A stretch of DNA of 36,482 bases from assembly GCF_000979455.1 (NCBI RefSeq), contig NZ_JJOY01000034.1, positions 1-36,482 of the forward strand. Direction: 5' to 3'. The notes under the pieces are model-generated. The model worked only from the letters and a program-made list of their open reading frames with translations. It had not been told where the DNA came from and did no database searches. The position numbers and the translations under genes were made by a program. Shown one piece after another: positions 1 through 8,543 of this stretch. This stretch comes from Methanosarcina sp. 2.H.T.1A.6. Its GTDB lineage: Archaea; Halobacteriota; Methanosarcinia; Methanosarcinales; Methanosarcinaceae. Numbering within the stretch: the first letter of the stretch is position 1; the number at the start of each line of letters is the position of its first letter.

Positions 1-54
1 CCAGGACAAGTACATTAATTCAACAGAGCAGGACGGGGAAGTTTACGCATTCCT

Positions 55-77
55 CCCCTGAGCTAAAGACTCAGGGG
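55..77. mobile_element. Probable right end of an IS200/IS605-type element (hairpin)
   Basis: A perfect 8-bp inverted repeat, CCCCTGAG and CTCAGGGG, encloses a 7-nt loop. It sits in a cattCCTCCCC...GGGGtttc context, which is characteristic of the subterminal hairpin at the right end of IS200/IS605 (IS1341-type) elements, where the tnpB stop codon lies close to the hairpin. Two reading frames run in from the left edge (stops at 58-60 and 97-99), but neither tail is recognisable as TnpB. The exact element end and target site cannot be defined because the body lies outside the window. It could instead be an ordinary terminator. Confidence 0.42.
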
Positions 78-126
78 TTTCATGCTGAGGGTTTATGAAC
101 CCGATTAAATGACTGATTTATCCTAA

Positions 127-237
127 AATGATTTATTTGATTGCTTTATTTGATTGATTGATTTGATTGATTTAATATTGTGATTAATAAGTGATGTCAA
201 TTGATGCTTCATTTTTGCAATTGATGCTTCATTTTTG
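127..237. repeat. Low-complexity gattt-rich tract and 20-bp tandem duplication
   Basis: Positions 127-172 are made of overlapping TTTGATTGATT-type units. Positions 198-217 and 218-237 are two exact adjacent copies of a 20-bp unit (CAATTGATGCTTCATTTTTG). No credible gene lies between 100 and 470; the short minus-strand frames there come from A+T-rich DNA and show no family features. The region looks like non-coding flank between the probable IS end and the tRNA-Lys promoter. Confidence 0.8.
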
Positions 238-473
238 GAGAGGTAACTGTCGGGAAAGCGGCAAGTAATTGAAAATCGGGGCAAAAGTTTCCGTCTAACC
301 CGAATATATGGAGAAATAAATAGAATTTTAACTTTACTTTTAAAAAAGTAAAAATTCTCGTACATATAACTTTCCGGAAGATGCAGAAAAATTTATGAAT
401 AAATTCGATACACATTTGAAAAATTTGAGGATTTATTTAAAAAATATGGGGAAAAAAGCAAACCAAGCGTAAA

Positions 474-483
474 CTATAAATAG
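474..483 (+). promoter_or_regulatory. TATA box of the tRNA-Lys leader transcript
   Basis: CTATAAATAG is a strong archaeal TATA box in an A-rich context. Transcription about 25 nt downstream would start near 500-503, at the 5' base of the structured RNA candidate at 503-588 and about 110 nt upstream of the mature tRNA-Lys. This spacing is the main reason to think the leader RNA is transcribed. Confidence 0.6.
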
Positions 484-500
484 TATAGCTATAATTAGAG

Positions 501-590
501 GGTTGCACTGGCGTAAGAGGTGCTCCCTGATGCAGCGGGGCAATAGGGTGGCATGCTAAAAAATTAGCCTTCCGTGGTGCAAAATACAGA
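501..590 (+). ncRNA. Candidate structured RNA upstream of tRNA-Lys
   Basis: The outer stem pairs TTGCAC (503-508) with GTGCAA (577-582), extended by two G-U pairs. It encloses a hairpin GCTCC (522-526)/GGGGC (537-541) with loop CTGATGCAGC, and a hairpin GCTAA (555-559)/TTAGC (564-568) with an AAAA loop. An ACA trinucleotide follows at 586-588. The TATA box at 474-483 predicts a 5' end at the first base of the outer stem. The ACA and the TGATG loop recall an H/ACA guide RNA, but the three-way junction and 3-nt offset of the ACA do not fit the standard form. It may be an independent small RNA or simply the pre-tRNA leader. Confidence 0.35.
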
Positions 591-610
591 GGTAGAGAGA
601 TAAGCAAAGC

Positions 611-687
611 GGGCCCGTAGCTCAGTCCGGCAGAGCGACTGGCTTTTAACCAGTCGGCCTAGGGTTCAAATCCCTACGGGCCCGCCA
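611..687 (+). tRNA. tRNA-Lys(UUU)
   Basis: A full cloverleaf can be drawn. The acceptor stem is GGGCCCG (611-617) with CGGGCCC (677-683). The D arm is GCTC/GAGC. The anticodon stem is ACTGG/CCAGT around loop CTTTTAA, giving anticodon UUU for lysine. The T arm is TAGGG/CCCTA with loop TTCAAAT. The discriminator base is G684, and CCA is encoded at 685-687. No intron is present. It lies about 110 nt downstream of the predicted transcription start and just ahead of rpoH. Confidence 0.96.
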
Positions 688-773
688 TGTTCTTAATTAT
701 AACCGGTGGATAGGCCATCCGCAGGAAATATCCAGTAAGTTTTTTGAGATGCTTTATTTTTGGAGGAAAGGAT

Positions 774-1010
774 TTGACAAAATTCAGCCTGCTTGACCAT
801 GAGTCAGTCCCAAAACATGAGATAATTGCAGAGGGCGAATTAAAGTCTGTTTTAAGCAAATTTTTAATTGAGAAGGAACAGCTTCCGAAAATTAAAGTGC
901 AGGATCCTGTTAGTAAAGAAATAGGAGCTGCCGTCGGAGATGTTGTGAAAATCACAAGAAAAAGTCAAACTGCAGGGGAAGCAGATTATTACAGACTTGT
1001 GATTGAGTAA
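774..1010 (+). CDS. rpoH: DNA-directed RNA polymerase subunit H (Rpo5/RPB5 C-terminal homologue)
   Basis: This is the small archaeal RNA polymerase subunit homologous to the C-terminal domain of eukaryotic RPB5. It binds the lower jaw near subunit A''. The 78-residue product has the family length and conserved stretches such as LLDHESVPKHEI, LPKIKVQDPV and GDVVKITR, with the characteristic YYRLV ending. The start is TTG at 774: GGAGG at 762-766 lies 7 nt upstream, whereas the in-frame ATG at 744 would put that ribosome-binding site inside the gene and lengthen the protein beyond the family norm. It heads the rpoH-B''-B'-A'-A'' order usual in Euryarchaeota, but a terminator-like hairpin separates it from rpoB''. 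A TATA-like TTAATTATAA at 692-701 or read-through from the tRNA could drive it. Confidence 0.96.
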   Translation: MTKFSLLDHESVPKHEIIAEGELKSVLSKFLIEKEQLPKIKVQDPVSKEIGAAVGDVVKITRKSQTAGEADYYRLVIE

Positions 1011-1052
1011 GCGGGGGGGAATTAAAACCGCTTGCATGATCACATTTTTTTC
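1009..1052 (+). terminator. Terminator-like hairpin plus T-run after rpoH
   Basis: AAGCGG (1009-1014, overlapping the rpoH stop) pairs with CCGCTT (1028-1033). An eight-T run follows at 1045-1052. Archaeal termination depends mainly on oligo-T, so partial termination or attenuation between rpoH and rpoB'' is likely. A separate promoter for the large subunits fits with this. Confidence 0.5.
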
Positions 1053-1123
1053 ACTGAACATCTTTTTGAATCCCATGCACCATCGTACGGAAAGATTCAA
1101 TAATTGCATAAAGATCTTAGGAT

Positions 1124-1140
1124 CATCGTTTATTTATTTT
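1124..1140 (+). promoter_or_regulatory. TATA-like promoter element ahead of rpoB''
   Basis: The A+T-rich CGTTTATTTATTTT (about 1127-1140) is the best TATA-like element in the rpoH-rpoB'' spacer. A start about 25 nt downstream would fall near 1155-1160, giving a very short leader just ahead of the GAGGGTG ribosome-binding sequence at 1158-1164. Confidence 0.35.
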
Positions 1141-1169
1141 CATTTTAACAAAGCAAAGAGGGTGCTATC

Positions 1170-2819
1170 ATCGCGTTAGAAAGCAGTATACTGTCGCAGG
1201 CTTATTTTACACGGGACAAGATAGTGCAGCACCATATAGACTCATTTAACAAGTTTATAGATTACGGGCTGCAAAAGATCATAGACGAACAGAGAATTAT
1301 AGAGACCGACATTGAAGACACCTATCTCAAACTTGGCAAGATCCGGGTAGAGCATCCGGTGGTAAAGGAGGCAGACGGGGCAATCGAGAAACTGTACCCC
1401 AACGAAGGAAGGCTCAGGAACCTTTCGTACTCAGGCCCCCTCTACCTGGAGATGAGTGTCGTAAAAGAAGGGATAGAGTCCGAAATAATAGAAGCAAAGA
1501 TCGGGCAACTTCCTATTATGGTCAAATCCAAAATCTGCAACCTTCTCGGGCTTAGTGACACCGAGAAAGTTCGCTATGGAGAAGACCCTCTGGACCCCGG
1601 GGGATATTTCATCGTCGGAGGTACGGAAAGGGTAGTCATGACCCTTGAAGACCTTGCCCCCAACAAGATCCTTGTTGAGTACGGAGAACGTTACGGTGAC
1701 TCTATAGAAGTTGCAAAGGTATTCTCCCAGAAAAGAGGATACAGGGCACTCGTAATTGTGGAAAGAGGGAGAAAGTCCCTGCTTGAAGTGTCTTTCCCTT
1801 CAATATCCGGCAGAGTGTATTTTATTACACTTATGAGGGCTCTCGGGATAGTAACTGACGAAGATATCGTAAACGCAGTTTCAAGTGACCCCGAAATTAT
1901 TAAATTCATGCTGGAAAACCTTGAAGAAGCCGAAGTAGAAACCCAGGAAGAAGCAATCGAGAAGATTGGAGCGAGGGTTGCTGCAGGGCAAGCCAAGGAA
2001 TACCAGATAAAAAGAGCAAACTACGTTATTGACAGGTATCTGTTCCCTCACCTCGGAAACGACATGAAAGAGAGGACTTCAAAAGCCCATTTCCTGGCAA
2101 GAATGGCTGAATCCTGTTTTGAGCTTGCACTTGGCAAGCGTACTGAAGATGACAAGGACCACTACGCAAACAAGAGGCTGAAACTTGCAGGTGACCTGAT
2201 GGAAGACCTCTTCAGAGTATCCTTCAACAGGCTGGCAAGAGACATAAAGTATCAGCTCGAACGTGCAAACATGAGGAACAGGGAACTTAATGTTGCCACA
2301 ATTGTAAGGGCAGATGTCCTGACTGACCGCCTGCAGCACCCCCTGGCAACAGGAAACTGGGTTGGAGGAAGGACCGGTGTTTCCCAGCTTCTTGACCGGA
2401 ACGACTACATCTCTACCCTTTCCCACCTGCGCCGCGTAATTTCGCCGCTTTCCCGTGCTCAGCCTCACTTCGAGGCTCGTGACCTGCACGCAACTCAGTG
2501 GGGACGTCTCTGCCCTTCCGAGACTCCTGAAGGTCCAAATTGTGGTCTCGTGAAAAACTTTGCCCAGATGGTAGAACTCTCTACAGGAACAGAAGAGATA
2601 GAGAGCATAAAGAAAATGCTCTACGACCTTAATGTCGAAAAAATAGTTGTAAAGGTGCCCGAAATCCCGGCAAGAATAAAAGAAATATTACTTGATGAAT
2701 TCGGGGAAGAGATCGTTGAAGAGTTTGAAGAACCTCCAGAACCCGAAAGCAAATACAAAGATGAAGACTTCTACGATTATTCAGATATGGACGACTCCGG
2801 ATCAATGTTCGGTGACTGA
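1170..2819 (+). CDS. rpoB2: DNA-directed RNA polymerase subunit B'' (N-terminal half of beta)
   Basis: B'' is the N-terminal half of the split second-largest subunit, carrying the protrusion, lobe and the start of the fork. Visible family signatures are KIGQLPIMVKSKICNL near 1490-1545, the GGTERVVM stretch near 1617, the AGDLMEDLFR helix near 2190, and the fork/Rif-like run SHLRRVISPLSRAQPH followed by QWGRLCPSETPEGPNCGLVKN near 2420-2550. The product ends in an acidic tail (2700-2816) at the natural B''/B' split. The nearest standard start is GTG 1224, but the frame is open back to 1149 and the residues before it (SQAYFTRDKIVQHHIDSFN) match the usual N-terminus. ATC 1170 lies 5 nt after GAGGGTG, giving 549 residues; from GTG 1224 it would be 531. 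The start is uncertain, the identity is not. Confidence 0.95.
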   Translation: MALESSILSQAYFTRDKIVQHHIDSFNKFIDYGLQKIIDEQRIIETDIEDTYLKLGKIRVEHPVVKEADGAIEKLYPNEGRLRNLSYSGPLYLEMSVVKEGIESEIIEAKIGQLPIMVKSKICNLLGLSDTEKVRYGEDPLDPGGYFIVGGTERVVMTLEDLAPNKILVEYGERYGDSIEVAKVFSQKRGYRALVIVERGRKSLLEVSFPSISGRVYFITLMRALGIVTDEDIVNAVSSDPEIIKFMLENLEEAEVETQEEAIEKIGARVAAGQAKEYQIKRANYVIDRYLFPHLGNDMKERTSKAHFLARMAESCFELALGKRTEDDKDHYANKRLKLAGDLMEDLFRVSFNRLARDIKYQLERANMRNRELNVATIVRADVLTDRLQHPLATGNWVGGRTGVSQLLDRNDYISTLSHLRRVISPLSRAQPHFEARDLHATQWGRLCPSETPEGPNCGLVKNFAQMVELSTGTEEIESIKKMLYDLNVEKIVVKVPEIPARIKEILLDEFGEEIVEEFEEPPEPESKYKDEDFYDYSDMDDSGSMFGD

Positions 2820-2833
2820 GGGGTTGATGTCAG

Positions 2834-4648
2834 ATGACTAAAGCAAAAGTATTCATAAACGGAGAGCTCGTCGGGACTCATGACAACCCTGCTGAACTCG
2901 CAGAAGAGCTCCGAAAGATGAGGCGGCAGGGGCTCATATCCCGGCAGGTCAACATAGCTCTTAATGATAACACCAGGGAAGTAATTATAAACTCCGATAT
3001 GGGCAGGGCAAGAAGACCTCTCGTGGTTGTAGAAAAGGGAGTCTCAAAGGTAACTGAAGAGCACATACAGAAACTGAAGAACAAAGAAATCACCTTTGAT
3101 GACCTTGTAAAAGAAGGTTGTGTGGAGTATCTGGACGCAGAAGAGGAAGAAAATGCTTACATTGCACTCTATGAGTCTGACATTACCTCCAAGCACACCC
3201 ATATGGAAATAGACCCTGAACTTATACTCGGGATCTGTACCGGAATGGTCCCCTATCCGGAACACAACGCTTCCCCACGTAACACCATGGGTGCAGCCAT
3301 GATCAAGCAGTGCATCGGAGTATCCACAGCAAACCAGAAACTCAGACCGGATACCCGTGCTCACGTCCTGCACTACCCGCAGAGGGCGATGACAAGGACA
3401 AGGACTTCCCTGTCAATCGGTTTTGATGACAGGCCTGCAGGCCAGAACTTCGTGGTTGCAATCCTGTCATACGAAGGATATAACATTGAAGATGCTCTGA
3501 TTTTCAACAAGGGTTCAATCGAGAGAGGACTTGGACGAAGCCATTTCCTCAGGACCTTTGAAGGGGAAGAAAGGAGATATCCTGGTGGGCAGGAAGACAA
3601 GTTCGAGATTCCGGACTCAGAATACCGTGGAGCGCGCAGCGCTGATGCGTATGCAAATCTTGACATAGACGGGCTTGTAAACCCTGAGACCCCCGTAGGT
3701 CCCAACGATGTGCTTATAGGAAAGACAAGTCCTCCGAGATTCCTGGAAGAGCCTTCCGACTTCGGGATTGCAGTTGAGCAGAGGAGAGAAAGCTCTGTCA
3801 CCATGCGGTCCAACGAAACAGGGATTGCAGACACGGTGATTCTTACAGAATCCATTAACGGAACCCGCCTTGCAAAAGTAAAGGTAAGGGACGAAAGGAT
3901 CCCGGACATCGGAGACAAGTTCGCTTCCAGGCACGGGCAAAAAGGTGTTATTGGCTTAAAAGTCCCGATTGCTGACATGCCGTTTACGGAATCAGGCCTT
4001 ACTCCGGACCTGATGATTAACCCGCACGCAATTCCTTCACGTATGACTGTAGGTCACGTTCTGGAAATGATTGGTGGAAAAGTAGGTTCCATGGAAGGCA
4101 GAAGAGTGAATGCAACAGCCTTCTCAGGAGAAAATGAAGACGACCTTAGAGAAGCCCTGAAAAAGCACGGCTTTGCTCACACCGGAAAAGAGATCTTCTA
4201 CGATGGAGCAACCGGCAGGATGGTTCCTGCAGATGTCTTCGTTGGTGTGATCCTTTACCAGAAACTGCACCACATGGTCACCTCCAAAATGCATGCAAGG
4301 TCCCGCGGACCTGTACAGGTGCTTACCCGCCAGCCGACCGAAGGCCGAGCAAGAGAAGGTGGTCTAAGGTTCGGTGAAATGGAGCGTGACGTACTGGTAG
4401 GGCACGGCGCTGCCATGTCCTTAAAAGAAAGATTGCTGGACGAGTCTGACAAAGTGGTGGAACTTGTCTGCTCGCACTGTGGAATGATTGCAACGTTCGA
4501 CAAGCAGCGGAAAGTCTCTTTCTGTTCAGCCTGCGGTGCTGACACGGATATATACCCCGTTGAGATGAGCTACGCGTTCAAACTATTACTTGATGAGATT
4601 AAGTCCCTCGGGGTTGCTCCCAGGCTCAATCTTGAAGATGCTGTATAA
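2834..4648 (+). CDS. rpoB1: DNA-directed RNA polymerase subunit B' (C-terminal half of beta)
   Basis: B' is the C-terminal half of the split second-largest RNA polymerase subunit, forming the hybrid-binding domain, wall and clamp anchor of the catalytic core. The 604-residue product shows the conserved [13 protein letters not shown] motif, the catalytic-site region [30 protein letters not shown], and [18 protein letters not shown]-terminal zinc ribbon has Cys546, Cys549, Cys564 and Cys567. The ATG at 2834 follows the rpoB'' stop (2817-2819) by 14 nt. GAGGGG at 2818-2823 overlaps that stop and acts as the ribosome-binding site, so translation is probably coupled to rpoB''. Confidence 0.98.
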   Translation: MTKAKVFINGELVGTHDNPAELAEELRKMRRQGLISRQVNIALNDNTREVIINSDMGRARRPLVVVEKGVSKVTEEHIQKLKNKEITFDDLVKEGCVEYLDAEEEENAYIALYESDITSKHTHMEIDPELILGICTGMVPYPEHNASPRNTMGAAMIKQCIGVSTANQKLRPDTRAHVLHYPQRAMTRTRTSLSIGFDDRPAGQNFVVAILSYEGYNIEDALIFNKGSIERGLGRSHFLRTFEGEERRYPGGQEDKFEIPDSEYRGARSADAYANLDIDGLVNPETPVGPNDVLIGKTSPPRFLEEPSDFGIAVEQRRESSVTMRSNETGIADTVILTESINGTRLAKVKVRDERIPDIGDKFASRHGQKGVIGLKVPIADMPFTESGLTPDLMINPHAIPSRMTVGHVLEMIGGKVGSMEGRRVNATAFSGENEDDLREALKKHGFAHTGKEIFYDGATGRMVPADVFVGVILYQKLHHMVTSKMHARSRGPVQVLTRQPTEGRAREGGLRFGEMERDVLVGHGAAMSLKERLLDESDKVVELVCSHCGMIATFDKQRKVSFCSACGADTDIYPVEMSYAFKLLLDEIKSLGVAPRLNLEDAV

Positions 4649-4662
4649 GGTGAGGTGGACAT

Positions 4663-7305
4663 ATGGCAAACGTACCTCCTATTCCAAAAAGAATCGCTTC
4701 TATCAAATTCGGCTTATTGTCCCCGAAAGAGATCCGTAAGATGAGCTCAACGCCCATCATTACGGCCGACACTTACGATGACGACGGATTTCCAATTGAC
4801 ATGGGGCTTATGGACACGAAACTCGGAGTTATCGACCCCGGGCTTCGCTGCAAGACATGCTCCGGCAGGGCAGGCGAATGTCCCGGACACTTCGGGCACA
4901 TTGAACTTGTTGCCCCTGTTGTCCACGTTGGTTTTAACAAAGTAATCCGAAAACTCCTCAGGGCAACTTGCAGAAAATGCAGCAAGATTCTGCTGGACCC
5001 GACCCAGAAACAGAAGTTTCTGGATCAACTCGTTGCAGTTGAAGAAATCGGGCACATGCCTGATGACCTCATTAATGAGGCATATAAAGAAGCCAGCAAG
5101 GTAAAGACCTGCCCCTACTGTAATGAAGAACAGCTTGATATCAAATTCGAAAAGCCCACCGAATACCTGGAAAACGGAGAAAAGCTGACCCCTACCGAGA
5201 TTAGGGACCGCTTTGAAAACATCCCGGACGAGGACATAAGGGTTGTCGGGATGGACCCGAAGAATGCAAGGCCAGAGTGGATGATCCTTACAGTCCTGCC
5301 TGTGCCTCCTGTTACGGTGCGCCCTTCGATCACTCTGGAATCCGGGCAGCGCAGTGAAGACGACCTGACCCACAAGCTGGTAGACATTATCAGGATCAAC
5401 CAGAGATTCCAGGAAAACAGGGAAGCAGGAGCTCCACAGCTTATCATTGAGGACCTGTGGGAGCTTCTTCAATATCACGCTACTACATTCTTTGACAACT
5501 CGGTTTCAGGAATACCCCCTGCAAGACATAGATCAGGTAGACCTCTTAAGACTCTTTCCCAACGTTTAAAAGGTAAGGAAGGAAGGTTCAGGGGAAGCTT
5601 GTCAGGTAAGCGTGTTAACTTCTCTGCCCGTACCGTTATCTCTCCTGACCCGAACCTTAGTATAAATGAAGTCGGTGTCCCCATACCCATTGCAAGGATT
5701 CTGACAATGCCAGCAGTGGTGACCCAGAGGAACATCGAACATCTCAAGGTCTATGTAAGGAACGGCGAAGATGTTCACCCCGGAGCAAACTATGTGCTCA
5801 GGTCCGACGGCAGGCGCATAAAGGTAACCAATATGAACAAGGAAGACCTTGCCGACAAACTGGAATTCGGCTGGGTTGTGGAACGACAGTTAAAAGACGG
5901 CGACATCGTGCTCTTCAACAGGCAGCCTTCTCTGCACAAGATGAGTATCATGGCCCATTCCGTAAAGGTTCTGCCTAACAAAACCTTCAGGCTGAACCCT
6001 GCAGTCTGTCCTCCTTACAACGCTGACTTTGACGGGGACGAAATGAACATGCATGCCCTCCAGACCGAAGAATCAAGGGCCGAGGCAAAGATCCTCATGC
6101 AGGTTCAGGAAAACATCCTTTCTCCACGTTTCGGAGGTCCTATTATCGGTGGGATTCACGACCACATTTCAGGACTTTTCCTTCTGACCCGTTTTGAAAA
6201 CCATATTACCAGTTACGAGGCTTACGACCTTCTGAGGAAGAGCCGTGCACGCAACCTGCCCGGACCTGCAGGCCGCGACGAGGACGGGAAACCTTACTGG
6301 ACAGGAAAACAGATTTTCAGCCAGATCCTGCCTGAAGGCCTTAATATGGAGTTCACGGCTCAGGTATGTTCACACTGTGATACCTGTAAGAAAGGAGAAT
6401 GCCCGAACGATGCCTATGTGGTAATTCGGAACAGTGACCTTCTTGTGGGCACGATAGACGAAGCAGCCATCGGGGCATTCAAAGGAAAAGTTCAGGACCG
6501 TATTATCAAGGAAATCGGTCCCGAAGCTGGGTCCAAGTTTATAGATGATATGACCAAGCTTGCAATCCGGGCGATCATGAGGACAGGCCTGAGTTTCGGG
6601 ATAGCTGACGAAGATATTCCGAAAGAAGCCAGGATCCAGATCAATGAGGTTCTAGCTAAAGCTGAAGAAGCCGTGCAGAACCTTATCAAATCATATCAGA
6701 ATAAAGAGCTTGAACCCCTCCCCGGAAGAACCCTTGATGAAACAATTGAAATGAGCATCATGCAGAAGCTCGGAAAAGCCAGAGACGAGACCGGTGGAAT
6801 TGCAGACAGCCACATGGGGCTTGAAAATTCAGCAGTTATCATGGCGCGTTCAGGAGCAAGAGGTTCAATCCTGAACCTTACCCAGATGGCAGCCTGCGTT
6901 GGCCAGCAGGCAGTGCGTGGAGAGCGCATTCGCAGAGGGTACTCAGGCAGGACTCTGACCCACTTCCAGGAAGGTGACCTGGGATCGGATGCCCACGGGT
7001 TTGTCAAGGCAAGTTACAAGAGCGGGTTAAATCCGACGGAGTATTTCTTCCACGCAATCGGTGGTAGAGAAGGTCTTGTGGACACTGCGGTCAGGACATC
7101 ACAGTCAGGGTACCTGCAGAGGAGACTTGTCAATGCTCTCCAGGACCTTGAAGTCCAGTATGACCTCACGGTAAGGGACACAAGAGGTGTGCTTGTGCAG
7201 TTCAAGTACGGAGAAGATGGGATTAACCCAACAAAAAGCGACTTCAGCAAACCCGAGACCATCCACAGGATCGTCCGTTCCGTGATAAACAAGAAGGTGG
7301 CATGA
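4663..7305 (+). CDS. rpoA1: DNA-directed RNA polymerase subunit A' (N-terminal part of beta')
   Basis: A' is the larger part of the split largest subunit and carries the Mg-binding catalytic loop. In the 880-residue product the clamp zinc site is Cys63, Cys66, Cys72 with His75 (CKTCSGRAGECPGHFGH). Further CxxC pairs lie at 103/106 and 150/153. The invariant NADFDGD is residues 453-459, with Asp455, Asp457 and Asp459 as metal ligands. An extra four-cysteine cluster lies at 569-580 (CSHCDTCKKGEC). The trigger/bridge-side region near the C-terminus ends in GGREGLVDTAVRTSQSGYLQRRL. ATG 4663 has a strong GGTGAGGTG site 7 nt upstream, 14 nt after rpoB'. The stop overlaps the start of rpoA''. Confidence 0.98.
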   Translation: MANVPPIPKRIASIKFGLLSPKEIRKMSSTPIITADTYDDDGFPIDMGLMDTKLGVIDPGLRCKTCSGRAGECPGHFGHIELVAPVVHVGFNKVIRKLLRATCRKCSKILLDPTQKQKFLDQLVAVEEIGHMPDDLINEAYKEASKVKTCPYCNEEQLDIKFEKPTEYLENGEKLTPTEIRDRFENIPDEDIRVVGMDPKNARPEWMILTVLPVPPVTVRPSITLESGQRSEDDLTHKLVDIIRINQRFQENREAGAPQLIIEDLWELLQYHATTFFDNSVSGIPPARHRSGRPLKTLSQRLKGKEGRFRGSLSGKRVNFSARTVISPDPNLSINEVGVPIPIARILTMPAVVTQRNIEHLKVYVRNGEDVHPGANYVLRSDGRRIKVTNMNKEDLADKLEFGWVVERQLKDGDIVLFNRQPSLHKMSIMAHSVKVLPNKTFRLNPAVCPPYNADFDGDEMNMHALQTEESRAEAKILMQVQENILSPRFGGPIIGGIHDHISGLFLLTRFENHITSYEAYDLLRKSRARNLPGPAGRDEDGKPYWTGKQIFSQILPEGLNMEFTAQVCSHCDTCKKGECPNDAYVVIRNSDLLVGTIDEAAIGAFKGKVQDRIIKEIGPEAGSKFIDDMTKLAIRAIMRTGLSFGIADEDIPKEARIQINEVLAKAEEAVQNLIKSYQNKELEPLPGRTLDETIEMSIMQKLGKARDETGGIADSHMGLENSAVIMARSGARGSILNLTQMAACVGQQAVRGERIRRGYSGRTLTHFQEGDLGSDAHGFVKASYKSGLNPTEYFFHAIGGREGLVDTAVRTSQSGYLQRRLVNALQDLEVQYDLTVRDTRGVLVQFKYGEDGINPTKSDFSKPETIHRIVRSVINKKVA

Positions 7306-8504
7306 TGAGTATTAGCGAAGCTACAATCGATAGCATGATAAAAGATCTGCCTTTTCCTTCTAACATATTAAGTGCCCTGAGGGAAGATGTTCTCAAAGCC
7401 GGGGTAAGCAAGAAGGAAATGGAAGAGATCATAGAAAAGGCAATGGAAGAATATGAGGTCTCATGTATCGAACCCTGTGACGCTGCAGGTGTGGTTGCAG
7501 CCCAGTCCATAGGGGAGCCAGGTACTCAGATGACCATGCGTACCTTTCACTACGCCGGTGTGGCCGAGATTAACGTTACTCTCGGTCTGCCCCGTTTGAT
7601 CGAAATCGTGGATGCCCGGAAAATTCCGAGCACTCCAATGATGACAATCGCCCTTTCCAAAGAGAATCCTGAAGATTACGCTTACAACAGGGAAAAAACA
7701 AGAGCCCTTGCCTGGGAAATTGAAGCGACAAAAATCGATCATATCGCTGACGTGACCACTGATCTTTCCCAGATGAAGCTTATAATAGACCTGCACGAAA
7801 AAGCAATGGAAGGCAGGAATATTACAATAGACCAGGTGAAAGAGAAGTTCAACGAAGAGCTGAACGTGCTGGTCAACATCTCTCCTGATATAGATAACCA
7901 GATTGTTATCACTCCGGGAGAGCCTTCTTACAGAGAGCTGCTCCAGCTTGCAAAAAGCATCCACAATGTAACTCTCAAAGGTATAGAAGGGATCAAGCGA
8001 GTGGTGGTCAGAAAGGAGGGTGAAGAGTACACCCTCTATACAGAAGGCTCAGCTCTGCGTGACGTACTTCAGTTTGAAGGAGTGGACAGGACCAGAACCA
8101 GCACAAACAACATTAATGAAATCTACGAAGTGCTGGGAGTCGAAGCTGCAAGAAATGCAATTATCAAGGAAGCCACCGATACCCTGCGTGAACAGGGTCT
8201 TACCGTAGATATCCGGCATATTATGCTCGTAGCAGATATCATGACCTGCGACGGAGAAGTAAAACAGATCGGTAGACACGGAATTTCAGGTGAAAAAGCC
8301 AGTGTATTTGCCCGTGCAGCTTTCGAAGTTACTGTCAATCACCTTCTGGATGCAGGGATGCGGGGAGATGTGGACAAGTTAGAGGGTGTCACAGAGAATA
8401 TCATTGTCGGTCAGCCCATTCGCATGGGCACCGGAGATGTGCACCTTGTAAGCAGAAAGGCGAAAAGAATTGAAGCTGAGGAAATCGAAGCCGAAGAAGA
8501 ATGA
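7305..8504 (+). CDS. rpoA2: DNA-directed RNA polymerase subunit A'' (C-terminal part of beta')
   Basis: A'' completes the largest subunit, contributing the jaw, cleft and part of the trigger loop. Recognisable blocks in the 399-residue product are the trigger-loop side CDAAGVVAAQSIGEPGTQMTMRTFHYAG near residues 53-80, LGLPRLIEIVDARK, and the C-terminal HIMLVADIMTCDGEVKQIGRHGISG. Two adjacent ATGs overlap the rpoA' stop (ATGATGA at 7302-7308). The second, 7305, is preferred because GGTGG at 7296-7300 is only 1 nt from the first. Start/stop overlap implies translational coupling. The acidic Glu-rich tail is short and ordinary for the group. Confidence 0.97.
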   Translation: MSISEATIDSMIKDLPFPSNILSALREDVLKAGVSKKEMEEIIEKAMEEYEVSCIEPCDAAGVVAAQSIGEPGTQMTMRTFHYAGVAEINVTLGLPRLIEIVDARKIPSTPMMTIALSKENPEDYAYNREKTRALAWEIEATKIDHIADVTTDLSQMKLIIDLHEKAMEGRNITIDQVKEKFNEELNVLVNISPDIDNQIVITPGEPSYRELLQLAKSIHNVTLKGIEGIKRVVVRKEGEEYTLYTEGSALRDVLQFEGVDRTRTSTNNINEIYEVLGVEAARNAIIKEATDTLREQGLTVDIRHIMLVADIMTCDGEVKQIGRHGISGEKASVFARAAFEVTVNHLLDAGMRGDVDKLEGVTENIIVGQPIRMGTGDVHLVSRKAKRIEAEEIEAEEE

Positions 8505-8543
8505 AGTTATGACGGGAAAAACTCCGGGTTTAACCTATAATTA

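Noticed and set aside
123-415. Two overlapping minus-strand reading frames of 68-80 codons
   Set aside because: They arise in A+T-rich, low-complexity DNA including the 20-bp tandem duplication, have no ribosome-binding site and no family-like features.
527-560. C/D box guide RNA in the tRNA leader (TGATG and CTGA-like motifs)
   Set aside because: No properly spaced C and D boxes with terminal pairing are present; the structure fits stems and hairpins better.
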